A stretch of DNA of 64,000 nucleotides. Origin: Peptacetobacter sp900550335 (GTDB taxonomy: Bacteria; Bacillota; Clostridia; Peptostreptococcales; Peptostreptococcaceae). The translations under genes and the position numbers were made by a program. Below, piece after piece: positions 17,136 to 25,618 of the stretch (position 1 is the stretch's first letter; each line of letters opens with the position of its first letter). The stretch is taken from the NCBI RefSeq assembly GCF_047528295.1, contig NZ_CP180001.1, positions 496,001 through 560,000 of the forward strand, given 5' to 3'. The notes under the pieces are model-generated. The model did no database searches, was not told the DNA's origin, and was given only the letters and a program-made list of their open reading frames with translations.

Positions 17136-18272
17136 ATGAAAAAAAGTACAAAAGATGTATTAACATCACCATTTTTAATAGCAGTATATGTGATAATCTT
17201 GATAATTGTATTTCTATTTTTAAAATTCAAGACAAATGAAGGAATAATAATAAATTCTTTTGAGGAAAAAAATGAATCTTCATGGAGCTGTAATTATGAT
17301 TTTTTTAGTGGGGAGAAAAAAGTAAATCTAAAAGGAAAAGGAAATAATTTGTTTGTTTGTCCAATTGTAGAACAAGGAAAAATTGATGTAGAAGTAAAGG
17401 ATAAAAGCGGAAAGATACTATTTAATCAAACTGTACATGGTGGTTTAGCTAATTATGCGGAATTAGAAGTATTTAATATAAAAGTTCCATCTGAAGTTAT
17501 AGTTACGATAAAATCTAAAAAACACAAGGGTGGAATTAGTGTAAATTATAGGGATTTAGATGAGTTTTCAAAAGAAAGTAAAGAAGTAATGTTTCTATAC
17601 GGAGAAACTCATGATTACGAAGGTATAAAAAAGGTAGAAGTTGATTTATGGGGAAAATACTATAAAAAATATGGTATGAGAAACTTATTTATGGAGTATT
17701 CATATATAGATGCTCAATTTTTGAATATGTGGATGAAGTCAGAAGACGATAAGATTTTAAATCAACTTTATGATGATTTTGAAGGTACATTTGCTCATAC
17801 AGAAGAAAATTTAAATTTCTTTAAAGAGATAAAAGAAAAATATCCTGAAACAGTATTTTATGGAACAGATATATGTCATACATATGAAACAGGTGGAAAA
17901 AGATATTTAAAATATCTTGAAGAAAATGGAAAAGTTGGAACTGATGATTATAATAGAGCTGTTGAATCTGTAAATCAGGGGAAGAAATATTATAATTATA
18001 AGTCGACTGAAAAAGATGGTATACATAGAAAATATAGAGAAAAAGCAATGATTAAGAACTTTGTAAATGAGTATGAAAAATTAGAAGACAAGAGAATTAT
18101 GGGAGTATATGGGACTCCTCATATATTGCCATATTCAAATTATGTTGATGAAGTAACTCGTATGGGAGTGCAGTTGGATAAAAAATATAGAAAAATATTA
18201 AATGTAGAAGATTTATGCACTCTAGAAAAATATCCAAAATATAAAGAAAGTGAATATAGATATTATAAATAA
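17136..18272 (+). CDS. Membrane-anchored Tiki/ChaN/EreA-superfamily protein
   Basis: 378 residues. One N-terminal helix (about 12-30) anchors an extracytoplasmic protein. A beta-rich segment (45-135) precedes a domain with LYGETHDYEG (GETH 156-159), NLFMEYSY (Glu187), FYGTDICH (about 241) and VYGTPH (326-329). The spacing of GxxH, a conserved Glu and a late GxPH recalls the EreA/ChaN/TraB (Tiki) hydrolase fold. The substrate is unknown; it might be an ester or peptide hydrolase, or a heme-binding protein. Confidence in the fold is moderate. Confidence 0.55.
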   Translation: MKKSTKDVLTSPFLIAVYVIILIIVFLFLKFKTNEGIIINSFEEKNESSWSCNYDFFSGEKKVNLKGKGNNLFVCPIVEQGKIDVEVKDKSGKILFNQTVHGGLANYAELEVFNIKVPSEVIVTIKSKKHKGGISVNYRDLDEFSKESKEVMFLYGETHDYEGIKKVEVDLWGKYYKKYGMRNLFMEYSYIDAQFLNMWMKSEDDKILNQLYDDFEGTFAHTEENLNFFKEIKEKYPETVFYGTDICHTYETGGKRYLKYLEENGKVGTDDYNRAVESVNQGKKYYNYKSTEKDGIHRKYREKAMIKNFVNEYEKLEDKRIMGVYGTPHILPYSNYVDEVTRMGVQLDKKYRKILNVEDLCTLEKYPKYKESEYRYYK

Positions 18273-18415
18273 GACAAAAGTAATTTAAAGATAAAAATAA
18301 TTTGCATTTGGAAATATAGCTACTAAAAAAATATATAATTAGGATAAAAATCTATAAAAATTCAACTTAATAAAATTAAGTGTTAAAAATTAAATAAGAA
18401 CGAATAAAAATATTG

Positions 18416-18460
18416 AAAAATACAGTCTAATATACTTTTAGACTGTATTTTTATTTTTTT
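18416..18460. terminator. Terminator after the Tiki-like gene
   Basis: AAAAATACAGTCTAA pairs with TTAGACTGTATTTTT around a short loop, with a long T-rich run. Confidence 0.85.
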
Positions 18461-18541
18461 AGAAAATTCCATTTATTCAATTCAAATTCTTTCTATTTTC
18501 AAAAATAGTTACAAATCTGTTTTTGTTATTTAAGATTACTA

Positions 18542-18569
18542 TTGCAACCAAAGGGTATATGTGTATAAT
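18542..18569 (+). promoter_or_regulatory. Promoter of the GLUG/CWB2 surface protein
   Basis: TTGCAA and TATAAT are separated by 16 bp. It is the best promoter in this intergenic region. Confidence 0.65.
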
Positions 18570-18690
18570 AGAGAGACTGTAAGGGAAAATTGCAGTTATC
18601 TCTAAATAAAAAGGAAATCCCGGAAGTAGAAAAATTTAATAGCTTTAAAAGTTAAAACAATTTAAAACTATTCGATGAGGTGGTAGAGAT

Positions 18691-21078
18691 ATGAGAAAAA
18701 ATAAAAACAAATTAGTGGCAGTTATTATGGCATTTGGAATGACTATTGTGCCTATAACTCAAGTAAATGCAATGGAAATAGGCAACATCGATGAAATAGT
18801 AGAAAGCAAAACTGATACTTCAGATTTTGGTGATGATTACGAGGAAAGCTCATCATTTGAAATAAGGAGTGAATCAGATTTTAGAAAATTTGCTGAGATG
18901 GTAAATTCTGGAAAAGATTTTGCTGGCAAAAAAGTAGTTATACCTAAAGAAATAGAAAAAATAGAACTTTCTGGAGAGTGGACTCCAATAGGAAAGGCTA
19001 GAATAGATATACATAATGGAAAAAATTCTTCTGAAGGTGAAAGAAGTTTTAAGGGAGAATTTGATGGAAATGGATGCGAAATTTCTGGATTAAGACTAAA
19101 AAATATATATGCTGATTCAAATACTTTAGGCTTATTTGGAGCGATAAGAAATGCAAAAGTTGAGAATTTAGTATTTACAGATGTAAATATAGATATAAAA
19201 GATTTAGATCAGAGTTCACAAAACCTACAGACTATTACAGGAACAGCGGTAGGCGTATCACTTGGAAAAAGTGATGTACACGATGTAACTGTAAAAAGTG
19301 GAAATATTTCAATTGGAAGTGGAGCAGCAATTGTAGGTATGGCGGTTAATTCAGGAAATATTTACAACAACAAAAATGAAGTAGATGTAAATACAAATCA
19401 AAATGAAGCGATATTAGGTGGAATAGTTGGAAAAACATACTATATAGATTCTAATATAGATATAAATAACAATATAAACAATGCAAATATTGGCTCTTAT
19501 GGGGCTATTAAAGAAAATGAAAAAGCAAGTGTAACAGGTGGGATAGTAGGATTTTCATCAGCTAATGTTTTTGAAAATGAAAATGTATCTCCAGAAAATG
19601 TAAAAGAGTCAAACTCAGTTATATCTGGTGGAATAGTAGGAATACAGACAACATACGGAGATGTATTTTTTAATAAAAATAGTACTACTGTAACAGCAGA
19701 CAGATTTGCAGGTGGAATAATTGGTTTGATAAGCTACAACAATCATGGAGATGAACGGAAAATAGGTAAAATATCAGTAAAAGAGAATAAAAATAGTTCG
19801 GATGTAATATCTAACCATGATAGAGGAGTAGTAGGTGGGATAGTTGGTCAAATCTACAATACTGCTGATGTTTTTGCTAATACCAACACAGCGAGTAAAA
19901 TAAGTGGTGGTGTAAAAGGGTATTCAGCTGGAATAGTTGGAAATATGATATTTGGCGATAACTACTTATTCTCAAATGATGATGAATTGAATATATACGT
20001 CCATGAAAATATAAGTACTACAGATATTTCAAATTTAATTGGAAATAAAAATCGTATAAATCTATATGCTAATGGAGAAAATATAGAAAGACATTTTATT
20101 TCAGAAAATAATTCAAATGAAATAAAATTAGTACAGAACGAGGATCAAGATAAAAAATCAAATGATATGGAAATAGATGAGGATAAGTTTGAAGAAGGAA
20201 CTAAAGAAGAAAATAAGATTGATAAAGATAAAGAAATAGAAAAAGACAAAGAAGTAAAAGATGATAAGGTAAATTTTGAGAGTCAAAAGATAGTTGGAAA
20301 AGATAGATACGATACTGCAGCTAAGGTAGCTACTAACTTAGGTAAATACAATAAAGCGATATTAGTAAATGCAGAAAATAGTATGTCAGACGGACTATCA
20401 GCAGCAGGTTTATCTGGAAAAGAAAAAGCTCCAATACTTCTAGTTAAAAGAGACAGTATTCCTCAGAGTACTTTAGAAAAACTAAAAAACGTAGATAAAG
20501 TATATATAATAGGTGGAAATAACGCTATAAGCGAAAATGTTGAAGCTGAACTAAAAAACATAAAAAATATAAAATCTATTGAAAGATTAGCAGGAAAAGA
20601 TAGAGTAGAAACATCTAAAGCAGTAGCAAGAGAGATAAAAGAGTACTCAAAAGCATTTGTTGTAAATGGATATAAAGGTGAGGCAGATGCTATTTCAGCA
20701 TCACCTATAGCTGCAAAATACAAAGCACCGATAATTTTGACAAATGGGAAAAATATTGAAGTAGATAAAAAAGATGTAGAGTATTATGTAATAGGTGGAG
20801 AAGCTGTTGTAGATAATAGTATAGTAAAAGAATTATCAGCAACTAGAATATCTGGAAAAGATAGATATGAAACAAATAGAAAAGTTATAGCTAAATTTTA
20901 TAAAAATAAAAGTAAACTCTATATAGCGAATGGAAGAACTCTTGTAGATGCACTTACTAGTTCAAATTTAGCAAAAGAAGATGGAATAGTACTTGTATCT
21001 GAAAACACAGATAATAGTATATTAAATGGGAAAAATATAATCCAAATAGGTGGTATGAACTTCAAAATAAAAAAATAA
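18691..21078 (+). CDS. Surface protein with GLUG-like repeats and three CWB2 domains
   Basis: 795 residues. A signal peptide (about 1-27, ending VNA) leads to a beta-helix-like region (about 50-470) with recurring GGIVG units, typical of GLUG repeats. A Lys/Asp/Glu-rich linker (about 490-540) leads to three CWB2 modules, starting KIVGKDRYDTAAKVA, RLAGKDRVETSKAVA and RISGKDRYETNRKVI. CWB2 modules anchor proteins to secondary wall polymer in Clostridioides and are the basis of Peptostreptococcus anaerobius PCWBR2. The ligand of the GLUG part is unknown. Confidence 0.9.
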   Translation: MRKNKNKLVAVIMAFGMTIVPITQVNAMEIGNIDEIVESKTDTSDFGDDYEESSSFEIRSESDFRKFAEMVNSGKDFAGKKVVIPKEIEKIELSGEWTPIGKARIDIHNGKNSSEGERSFKGEFDGNGCEISGLRLKNIYADSNTLGLFGAIRNAKVENLVFTDVNIDIKDLDQSSQNLQTITGTAVGVSLGKSDVHDVTVKSGNISIGSGAAIVGMAVNSGNIYNNKNEVDVNTNQNEAILGGIVGKTYYIDSNIDINNNINNANIGSYGAIKENEKASVTGGIVGFSSANVFENENVSPENVKESNSVISGGIVGIQTTYGDVFFNKNSTTVTADRFAGGIIGLISYNNHGDERKIGKISVKENKNSSDVISNHDRGVVGGIVGQIYNTADVFANTNTASKISGGVKGYSAGIVGNMIFGDNYLFSNDDELNIYVHENISTTDISNLIGNKNRINLYANGENIERHFISENNSNEIKLVQNEDQDKKSNDMEIDEDKFEEGTKEENKIDKDKEIEKDKEVKDDKVNFESQKIVGKDRYDTAAKVATNLGKYNKAILVNAENSMSDGLSAAGLSGKEKAPILLVKRDSIPQSTLEKLKNVDKVYIIGGNNAISENVEAELKNIKNIKSIERLAGKDRVETSKAVAREIKEYSKAFVVNGYKGEADAISASPIAAKYKAPIILTNGKNIEVDKKDVEYYVIGGEAVVDNSIVKELSATRISGKDRYETNRKVIAKFYKNKSKLYIANGRTLVDALTSSNLAKEDGIVLVSENTDNSILNGKNIIQIGGMNFKIKK

Positions 21079-21166
21079 AATAAAAATTTAAAAAAATATC
21101 TCAAAAACTTCCCCAAAATAAAACCTCCCTCTGTATTGTATAGTGAAAAGAAAAAAGAAAGCAAAC

Positions 21167-21196
21167 TTACATAGAATATTCTATAAATGTAAAGGG
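21167..21196. promoter_or_regulatory. Dyad before the PepSY gene
   Basis: CTTACATAGAATATTC is followed by TATAAATGTAAAG, giving an imperfect inverted repeat CTTACAT...ATGTAAAG ending at the Shine-Dalgarno. It could be an operator or a leader hairpin. Confidence 0.35.
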
Positions 21197-21207
21197 AGGA
21201 AAAGAAA

Positions 21208-21735
21208 ATGACAAAGAGAAGTTTAGTATTAGGATTAGCAGGAGTTTTATTAATAAGTGGATTATCATTTGCAGCAACTCAGGAAGGTGGAAAAACAATA
21301 TCTCAGGCAGATGCTGAAAAAATAATGCTTAATAAAATACCTAATGGAAAAATAGAAAAAATATACTTAGATGAAAGAGATAGAGAGTATAAAGCTATAG
21401 TTAAAAAGGGAAATGAAGTATATGAAATAGAAGTAGATTCATTAAATGGAAATATAACTGATTTTGACAAAGAATACGTAGTAAATCAGAATAATAATAA
21501 TTCTAGTAATCAGGGTAATCAAAACAACAATCAGAACAGGAATCAGAATAATAGCCAAAACAAACCAAATAATGACGTAATATACGATGATGATAAATAT
21601 GATGATGATAGATGCGACGATAAAGACGATTATGATGATAAGTATGATGACGATAAGTACGATGATGACCATGATGACAAATATGACGATGATAGACATG
21701 ATCATGATGACTTCGATGATTGTGATGAAGACTAA
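21208..21735 (+). CDS. Secreted PepSY-domain protein with Asn-rich linker and Asp-rich tail
   Basis: 175 residues. The signal peptide is at 1-22 (SGLSFAA). A PepSY-like domain (about 30-90: SQADAEKIMLNKIPNGKIEKI...EIEVDSLNGNITDF) is followed by an Asn/Gln linker (about 93-122) and a 50-residue tail built of DDDKYDDD-type repeats with His and Cys. The tail strongly suggests binding of divalent cations. The GAT-rich coding repeat is prone to slippage. The combination is unusual; the role is unknown. Confidence 0.75.
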   Translation: MTKRSLVLGLAGVLLISGLSFAATQEGGKTISQADAEKIMLNKIPNGKIEKIYLDERDREYKAIVKKGNEVYEIEVDSLNGNITDFDKEYVVNQNNNNSSNQGNQNNNQNRNQNNSQNKPNNDVIYDDDKYDDDRCDDKDDYDDKYDDDKYDDDHDDKYDDDRHDHDDFDDCDED

Positions 21736-21802
21736 TAAAATGAATGTCTATTATAAATGTAGAAAATAGATGCTGCTTTTCATAAAAAACTCAACATAAA
21801 AG

Positions 21803-21836
21803 AGATAGTTCCAAAGAGGAGCTATCTTTTTTTTTA
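21803..21836 (+). terminator. Terminator after the PepSY gene
   Basis: AGATAGTTCC/GGAGCTATCT stem (one G-U), 5-nt loop, nine Ts. Confidence 0.9.
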
Positions 21837-22073
21837 CAAAAAAATAAAAAATTTTTGAATAGAGTTATTGTAAAAAAGTATATGGATATTAAAAATAAAG
21901 AGCTATAGGAAAACTTTATTTTCAAAGCTTAGATGTATTTTTGAGTGTTTTTTGATTTCAATAATGAGGGTGAAATCTAAAAAATAAAGCGAAAAAGTGG
22001 CTAAATTTTAATATTCTGTTAAAAATTATGCTTTTTAAAAGCTGTATTTTGTGATAATATTAATCATGAAAGA

Positions 22074-22152
22074 CGTTTAAAAAACTAGAAATAGCAGGGG
22101 ATAAAAAGGAAACAAAAAAATTTTTAGTGTAGCTATTGATATTTTTTAAACG
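22074..22152. repeat. Inverted repeat upstream of the Fe-S scaffold/GGGtGRT operon
   Basis: CGTTTAAAAAA at 22074 pairs with TTTTTTAAACG at 22142, and internally AATAGC pairs with GCTATT. The right arm ends 3 bp before TATAAT, so it may be an operator pair or part of a leader. Confidence 0.5.
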
Positions 22153-22218
22153 CATATAATATAGGTTAAAATGATATGCAATCTGAATAAAAAAAATAAA
22201 AATAAGGAGGAGAATTTT

Positions 22219-22911
22219 ATGATTTATTCAGCTGAAGTTAATAATATGTGTACAATAAAAAAAGGACCAAACCACGGTCCAGCTCCAATTCCAGAAGAAG
22301 GAAAATGGGTAAAAGTTAAAGAAGTAACTGATATAAGTGGATTAACTCACGGTATAGGTTGGTGTGCTCCACAGCAGGGTGCTTGTAAATTAACTCTAAA
22401 TGTTAAAGATGGTATAATAGAAGAAGCATTAGTTGAAACAATAGGATGTTCAGGAATGACTCATTCAGCAGCTATGGCATCTGAAATATTACCAGGAAAA
22501 ACTATATTAGAAGCATTAAATACTGACCTTGTATGTGATGCTATAAACACTGCAATGAGAGAAATATTCTTACAGATAGTATACGGAAGAAGCCAGACTG
22601 CTTTCTCTGAAGGTGGACTTCCAGTAGGTGCAGGTCTTGAGGATTTAGGAAAAGGTCTAAGAAGCCAGGTTGGTACTATGTACGGAACATTAGCTAAAGG
22701 ACCAAGATACCTTGAAATGGCTGAAGGTTATGTAACAAGAGTAGGTCTTGACGAAAATGACGAAATAATAGGATACGAATTCGTTAACCTAGGAAGAATG
22801 ATGGAAATGATAAAAGGCGGAAAAGACGCTAACGAAGCTATGGAAGCTGCAAAAGCTACTTACGGAAGATTTAACGACGCTGTTAAATACGTAGACCCAA
22901 GACACGAATAA
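22219..22911 (+). CDS. IscU/NifU-N-like iron-sulfur scaffold protein of the GGGtGRT pair
   Basis: 230 residues from the ATG that follows AAGGAGGAG; the longer frame is not supported by a ribosome site. Cysteines occur at GWCAPQQGACKL, ETIGCSGMTHS and DLVCDAIN, resembling the IscU/NifU N-terminal scaffold pattern but in a longer chain. The C-terminal part (MAEGYVTRVGLDENDEIIGYE) is specific to this group. Codon use is biased to AAC, TAC and TTC, like highly expressed genes. The gene is 23 bp before its partner. Confidence 0.8.
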   Translation: MIYSAEVNNMCTIKKGPNHGPAPIPEEGKWVKVKEVTDISGLTHGIGWCAPQQGACKLTLNVKDGIIEEALVETIGCSGMTHSAAMASEILPGKTILEALNTDLVCDAINTAMREIFLQIVYGRSQTAFSEGGLPVGAGLEDLGKGLRSQVGTMYGTLAKGPRYLEMAEGYVTRVGLDENDEIIGYEFVNLGRMMEMIKGGKDANEAMEAAKATYGRFNDAVKYVDPRHE

Positions 22912-22934
22912 TATCTATAAGGAAGGTGAAAATA

Positions 22935-23933
22935 ATGGCATTATTTGAAAGTTATGAAAGAAGAATAAACCAGATAACTCCAGTTCTAGAAAAATACGAA
23001 TTAGGAACTTTAGAAGATTGTAGAGAACTTTGCAAAAGCAAAGGATTTGATCCATATGAAATAGTAAAAGAAACTCAGGCTATAGCATTCGAAAATGCAG
23101 GTTGGGCATACACTTTAGGTGCTGCAATAGCTCTTAAAAAAGGATGCACAAAAGCAGCAGATGCAGCTGAAGCTATAGGTGAAGGACTTCAGGCATTCTG
23201 TATACCAGGTTCTGTTGCTGACAACAGAAAAGTTGGTTTAGGACATGGTAACTTAGGTGGAATGTTATTAAGAGAAGAAACTGAATGTTTCGCATTCCTA
23301 GCTGGACACGAAAGTTTCGCAGCAGCAGAAGGAGCTATAAAAATAGCTGAAAAAGCTAACAAAGTTAGAAAAAAACCTCTAAGAGTTATATTAAACGGTC
23401 TTGGAAAAGACGCTGCTTACATAATATCTAGAATAAACGGATTCACTTATGTTCAGACTCAGTTCGACTACTACACAAGTGAATTAACAATAGTAAAAGA
23501 AACTCCATTCTCAAACGGAGACAGAGCTAAAGTTAAATGCTATGGTTCTGATGATGTTAGAGAAGGTGTTGCTATAATGCATCATGAAGGTGTTGACGTA
23601 TCTATAACAGGTAACTCAACTAACCCAACAAGATTCCAGCATCCAGTTGCAGGAACATACAAAAAAGAATGTATAGAACAGGGTAAAAAATACTTCTCAG
23701 TTGCTTCAGGTGGTGGAACAGGTAGAACTCTTCACCCAGACAACATGGGAGCAGGACCAGCTTCTTACGGTATGACAGATACTATGGGAAGAATGCATTC
23801 TGATGCTCAGTTCGCAGGATCTTCATCAGTTCCAGCTCACGTTGAAATGATGGGTCTTATAGGAATGGGTAACAACCCAATGGTTGGTGCAACAGTTGCA
23901 GTAGCAGTTGCAGTAGAAGAATCAAACAAATAA
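22935..23933 (+). CDS. GGGtGRT-family protein of unknown function
   Basis: 332 residues. The eponymous motif SGGGTGRTLHPDNMG lies near 257-271, after GNSTNPTRFQHPVAGTY; a hydrophobic Val/Ala end follows. The family is widespread in anaerobic Firmicutes next to an IscU-like protein, but its reaction is not known to me. Cys and His residues are present but no classic cofactor motif. The start is the ATG after GGAAGGTG. Codon bias suggests high expression. Confidence 0.85.
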   Translation: MALFESYERRINQITPVLEKYELGTLEDCRELCKSKGFDPYEIVKETQAIAFENAGWAYTLGAAIALKKGCTKAADAAEAIGEGLQAFCIPGSVADNRKVGLGHGNLGGMLLREETECFAFLAGHESFAAAEGAIKIAEKANKVRKKPLRVILNGLGKDAAYIISRINGFTYVQTQFDYYTSELTIVKETPFSNGDRAKVKCYGSDDVREGVAIMHHEGVDVSITGNSTNPTRFQHPVAGTYKKECIEQGKKYFSVASGGGTGRTLHPDNMGAGPASYGMTDTMGRMHSDAQFAGSSSVPAHVEMMGLIGMGNNPMVGATVAVAVAVEESNK

Positions 23934-23962
23934 TAATTGATTGATAATGATTGATTAACATA

Positions 23963-23995
23963 AAAAGCAGTCTGTATTTTACAGGCTGCTTTTAG
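23963..23995 (+). terminator. Terminator of the GGGtGRT operon
   Basis: AAAAGCAGTCTGTA/TACAGGCTGCTTTT stem with a 3-nt loop. Confidence 0.88.
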
Positions 23996-24086
23996 TTTAT
24001 ACAAAATAGGAAAAGGTTTGACCTATGAGTTTTTCATAGTTAAGAATAAGATAGGTATGAAATACTTTTAAGAGGGGAGAAATTAT

Positions 24087-24869
24087 ATGAAAAAAGCGGC
24101 ATTTTTTGATGTAGATGGAACGTTAATAGATTGTACAATAGGAATTATGGATATAAGTGATAGAGTAAAAAAAGCTATAAAAGATTTTCAGAAAGCTGGA
24201 AACGTAGCATTTGTATCTAGTGGTAGACCTTATGCTTTTTTAAATAAAGAGCTATTAGAATTTGGATTTGATGGATTTGTATTAGGGAATGGAGCTCAGG
24301 TTTTAATAAACGATGAAACAAAATTCTTTAGTGGAATAGACAAAGAACTTGTTAAGGAAGTAGTTTCAAACTGTGAAAGATTAAATATAGACTACTGTTT
24401 ACAGGGACCAAAATACAGCTATTTAAAAGAAGATTTCACTAGAATATTAGAATACTATAAAGAATACGGTGTAACTAGAGATTTTTTAGAGTTTAATTTT
24501 GATTTAGATGATGTAGATGTATTTAAGATAGAGATGTTCCCAGCAGATGAAGAAGGATGCAAATACTGTGAATCATTAGATCAGGGAGAGTTTAACTGTT
24601 TTAAAAACTATCCAGGTGAAGTATATGAAATGTATCCAATAAAAAATTCTAAGGGAACAGGTCTTTTAAAGACTATAGAACTTGAAGGTGTAGAATTAAA
24701 AGATTCTTATGCTTTTGGAGACGGAAGAAACGATATAGAGATGATACAGACCGCAGCTCATGGGATAGCTATGGGAAATGCAGTACCAGAGCTTAAAGAG
24801 GTAGCAAATGAGTTTACTGATGCTATAGCAGACGATGGGATTGCTACTTATTTAGAAAAAATATTATAG
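24087..24869 (+). CDS. HAD-superfamily (Cof-type) hydrolase
   Basis: 260 residues. Motif I is FFDVDGTLID (Asp8, Asp10), motif II VSSGRPYAF (about 44), and motif IV AFGDGRNDIEMI (about 210). A C2 cap lies between. Cof-type members dephosphorylate sugar phosphates or nucleotides; the substrate here is unknown. It is monocistronic and followed by foldback repeat copy A. Confidence 0.9.
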   Translation: MKKAAFFDVDGTLIDCTIGIMDISDRVKKAIKDFQKAGNVAFVSSGRPYAFLNKELLEFGFDGFVLGNGAQVLINDETKFFSGIDKELVKEVVSNCERLNIDYCLQGPKYSYLKEDFTRILEYYKEYGVTRDFLEFNFDLDDVDVFKIEMFPADEEGCKYCESLDQGEFNCFKNYPGEVYEMYPIKNSKGTGLLKTIELEGVELKDSYAFGDGRNDIEMIQTAAHGIAMGNAVPELKEVANEFTDAIADDGIATYLEKIL

Positions 24870-24882
24870 GAAATAAAAGTAG

Positions 24883-25062
24883 GCTGTTGCGGTTAAGCAA
24901 TGACCTTTTTATAATTGAGTAATCACAATTATTTGCTCTCCAGTCCTCAGCGCCCAAATTATTATTGAAAAATATTTAAAGGTTTGGGGCGCTTGCGGAA
25001 TTGTCGATGTAAATTAATTTGTGATTACTTAATTAAAGGCCATTGTAAAATATTGCAACAGC
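24883..25062 (+). repeat. Foldback repeat, copy A (diverged)
   Basis: The outer arms pair: GCTGTTGC with GCAACAGC at the ends and TTGAGTAATCACAA with TTGTGATTACTTAA further in. The inner hairpin GCGCC-CAAA/TTTGGGGCGC is flanked by CCTCAGCG and CGCTTGCGGAATTGTCG, which match the motifs of copies B-D. This copy has the longest arms and a diverged left motif. No separate terminator for the HAD gene is seen, so the arms may also terminate transcription. Confidence 0.75.
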
Positions 25063-25088
25063 AATCATTTATCTACTTAAAGAATGGA

Positions 25089-25131
25089 AAAGGGGCTATC
25101 ACATTAACTAGCGTTAATGCGAAAACCCCTT
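25089..25131 (-). terminator. Terminator of the split CWB2 gene
   Basis: AAGGGG...CCCCTT with CATTAAC/GTTAATG inside forms a long stem downstream of the 3' part of the split gene; the minus strand then reads TTTTCC. Confidence 0.7.
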
Positions 25132-25150
25132 ATTTATTGAAATTTTATAA

Positions 25151-25558
25151 TTATACTCTCATCCCAGGAAGAATATGGTCTACGCCTCCAAGTATATCTA
25201 CAGGACAAGGATCCACAGCAAAATTAGCTATACCTTTCCATTTACTTATTTCAGGAGAAAGATTATGGAAGTCTTTTTCGTATGCATAGTATACAGCTAC
25301 TTTATTTCCCCACTGATGAACATAGAAGTATATTGTTTTTCCATTGTCTTTTGATTTTAAGATGAAATCATTATAACCAGGATATCTAAAGCAGTGTGTA
25401 GTATAACTATATTTTTTACCAAATATTTTAATATATTTCTTATCTATACTCATGCTAGCCTTATTGCCTCTATAATAATTTCTATAAACATAATTTGGAA
25501 GTGTTAATGTTCTTGATAAAGTATTACCTTTTATATATTTTCGAGTATATGAAAAAAA
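25151..25558 (-). pseudogene. 3' part of a CWB2 surface-protein gene cut off by an IS256 element
   Basis: The minus-strand frame is open from the IS edge (25558) to the stop at 25151, adding 33 codons before the first ATG (25453). It encodes about 133 residues (SYTRKYIKGNTLSRTLTL..., ending GGVDHILPGMRV). Joining it to the 5' part at 27005 through the shared T run keeps one frame, giving ...YIEFFSYTRKYIKG. Without its own start site it is probably not made. Confidence 0.8.
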
Positions 25559-25618
25559 GTCTGTAAATTTAATCGCCTTCTATGGTAATATCAAATTAAT
25601 CATAGGAGGCGATTTTTT

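Larger units (their letters stand above)
18273..18690 (+). other. Intergenic region before the GLUG/CWB2 gene
   Basis: No gene is seen in about 420 bp. It holds a small palindrome (AACTTAATAAAATTAAGTG), the terminator at 18416 and a promoter (TTGCAA 18542, TATAAT 18564, 16-bp spacer). The resulting leader is about 110 nt. I cannot assign it to a known riboswitch class. Confidence 0.6.
21736..22218 (+). other. Intergenic region before the Fe-S scaffold gene
   Basis: About 480 bp without a convincing gene. It contains the PepSY terminator (21803-21836) and a long inverted repeat (22074-22152) just before a TATAAT (22155). The rest is AT-rich sequence with no recognised element. Confidence 0.6.

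Noticed and set aside
18570..18690. c-di-GMP riboswitch in the leader of the GLUG/CWB2 gene
   Set aside because: I looked for GEMM-I and c-di-GMP-II core motifs and found no convincing match.
21442..21705. Highly hydrophobic minus-strand frame inside the PepSY gene
   Set aside because: It is the antisense of the GAT-rich Asp repeat, which reads as Ile/Val codons; no start signal.
21601..21720. CRISPR-like or minisatellite array
   Set aside because: The GAT-rich units have no fixed repeat and spacer lengths and are explained by the Asp-rich coding repeat. No CRISPR array or cas gene is seen in the window.
24984..25289. 101-codon plus-strand frame
   Set aside because: It covers the foldback repeat, the terminator and the antisense of the split CWB2 gene, and has no ribosome site.
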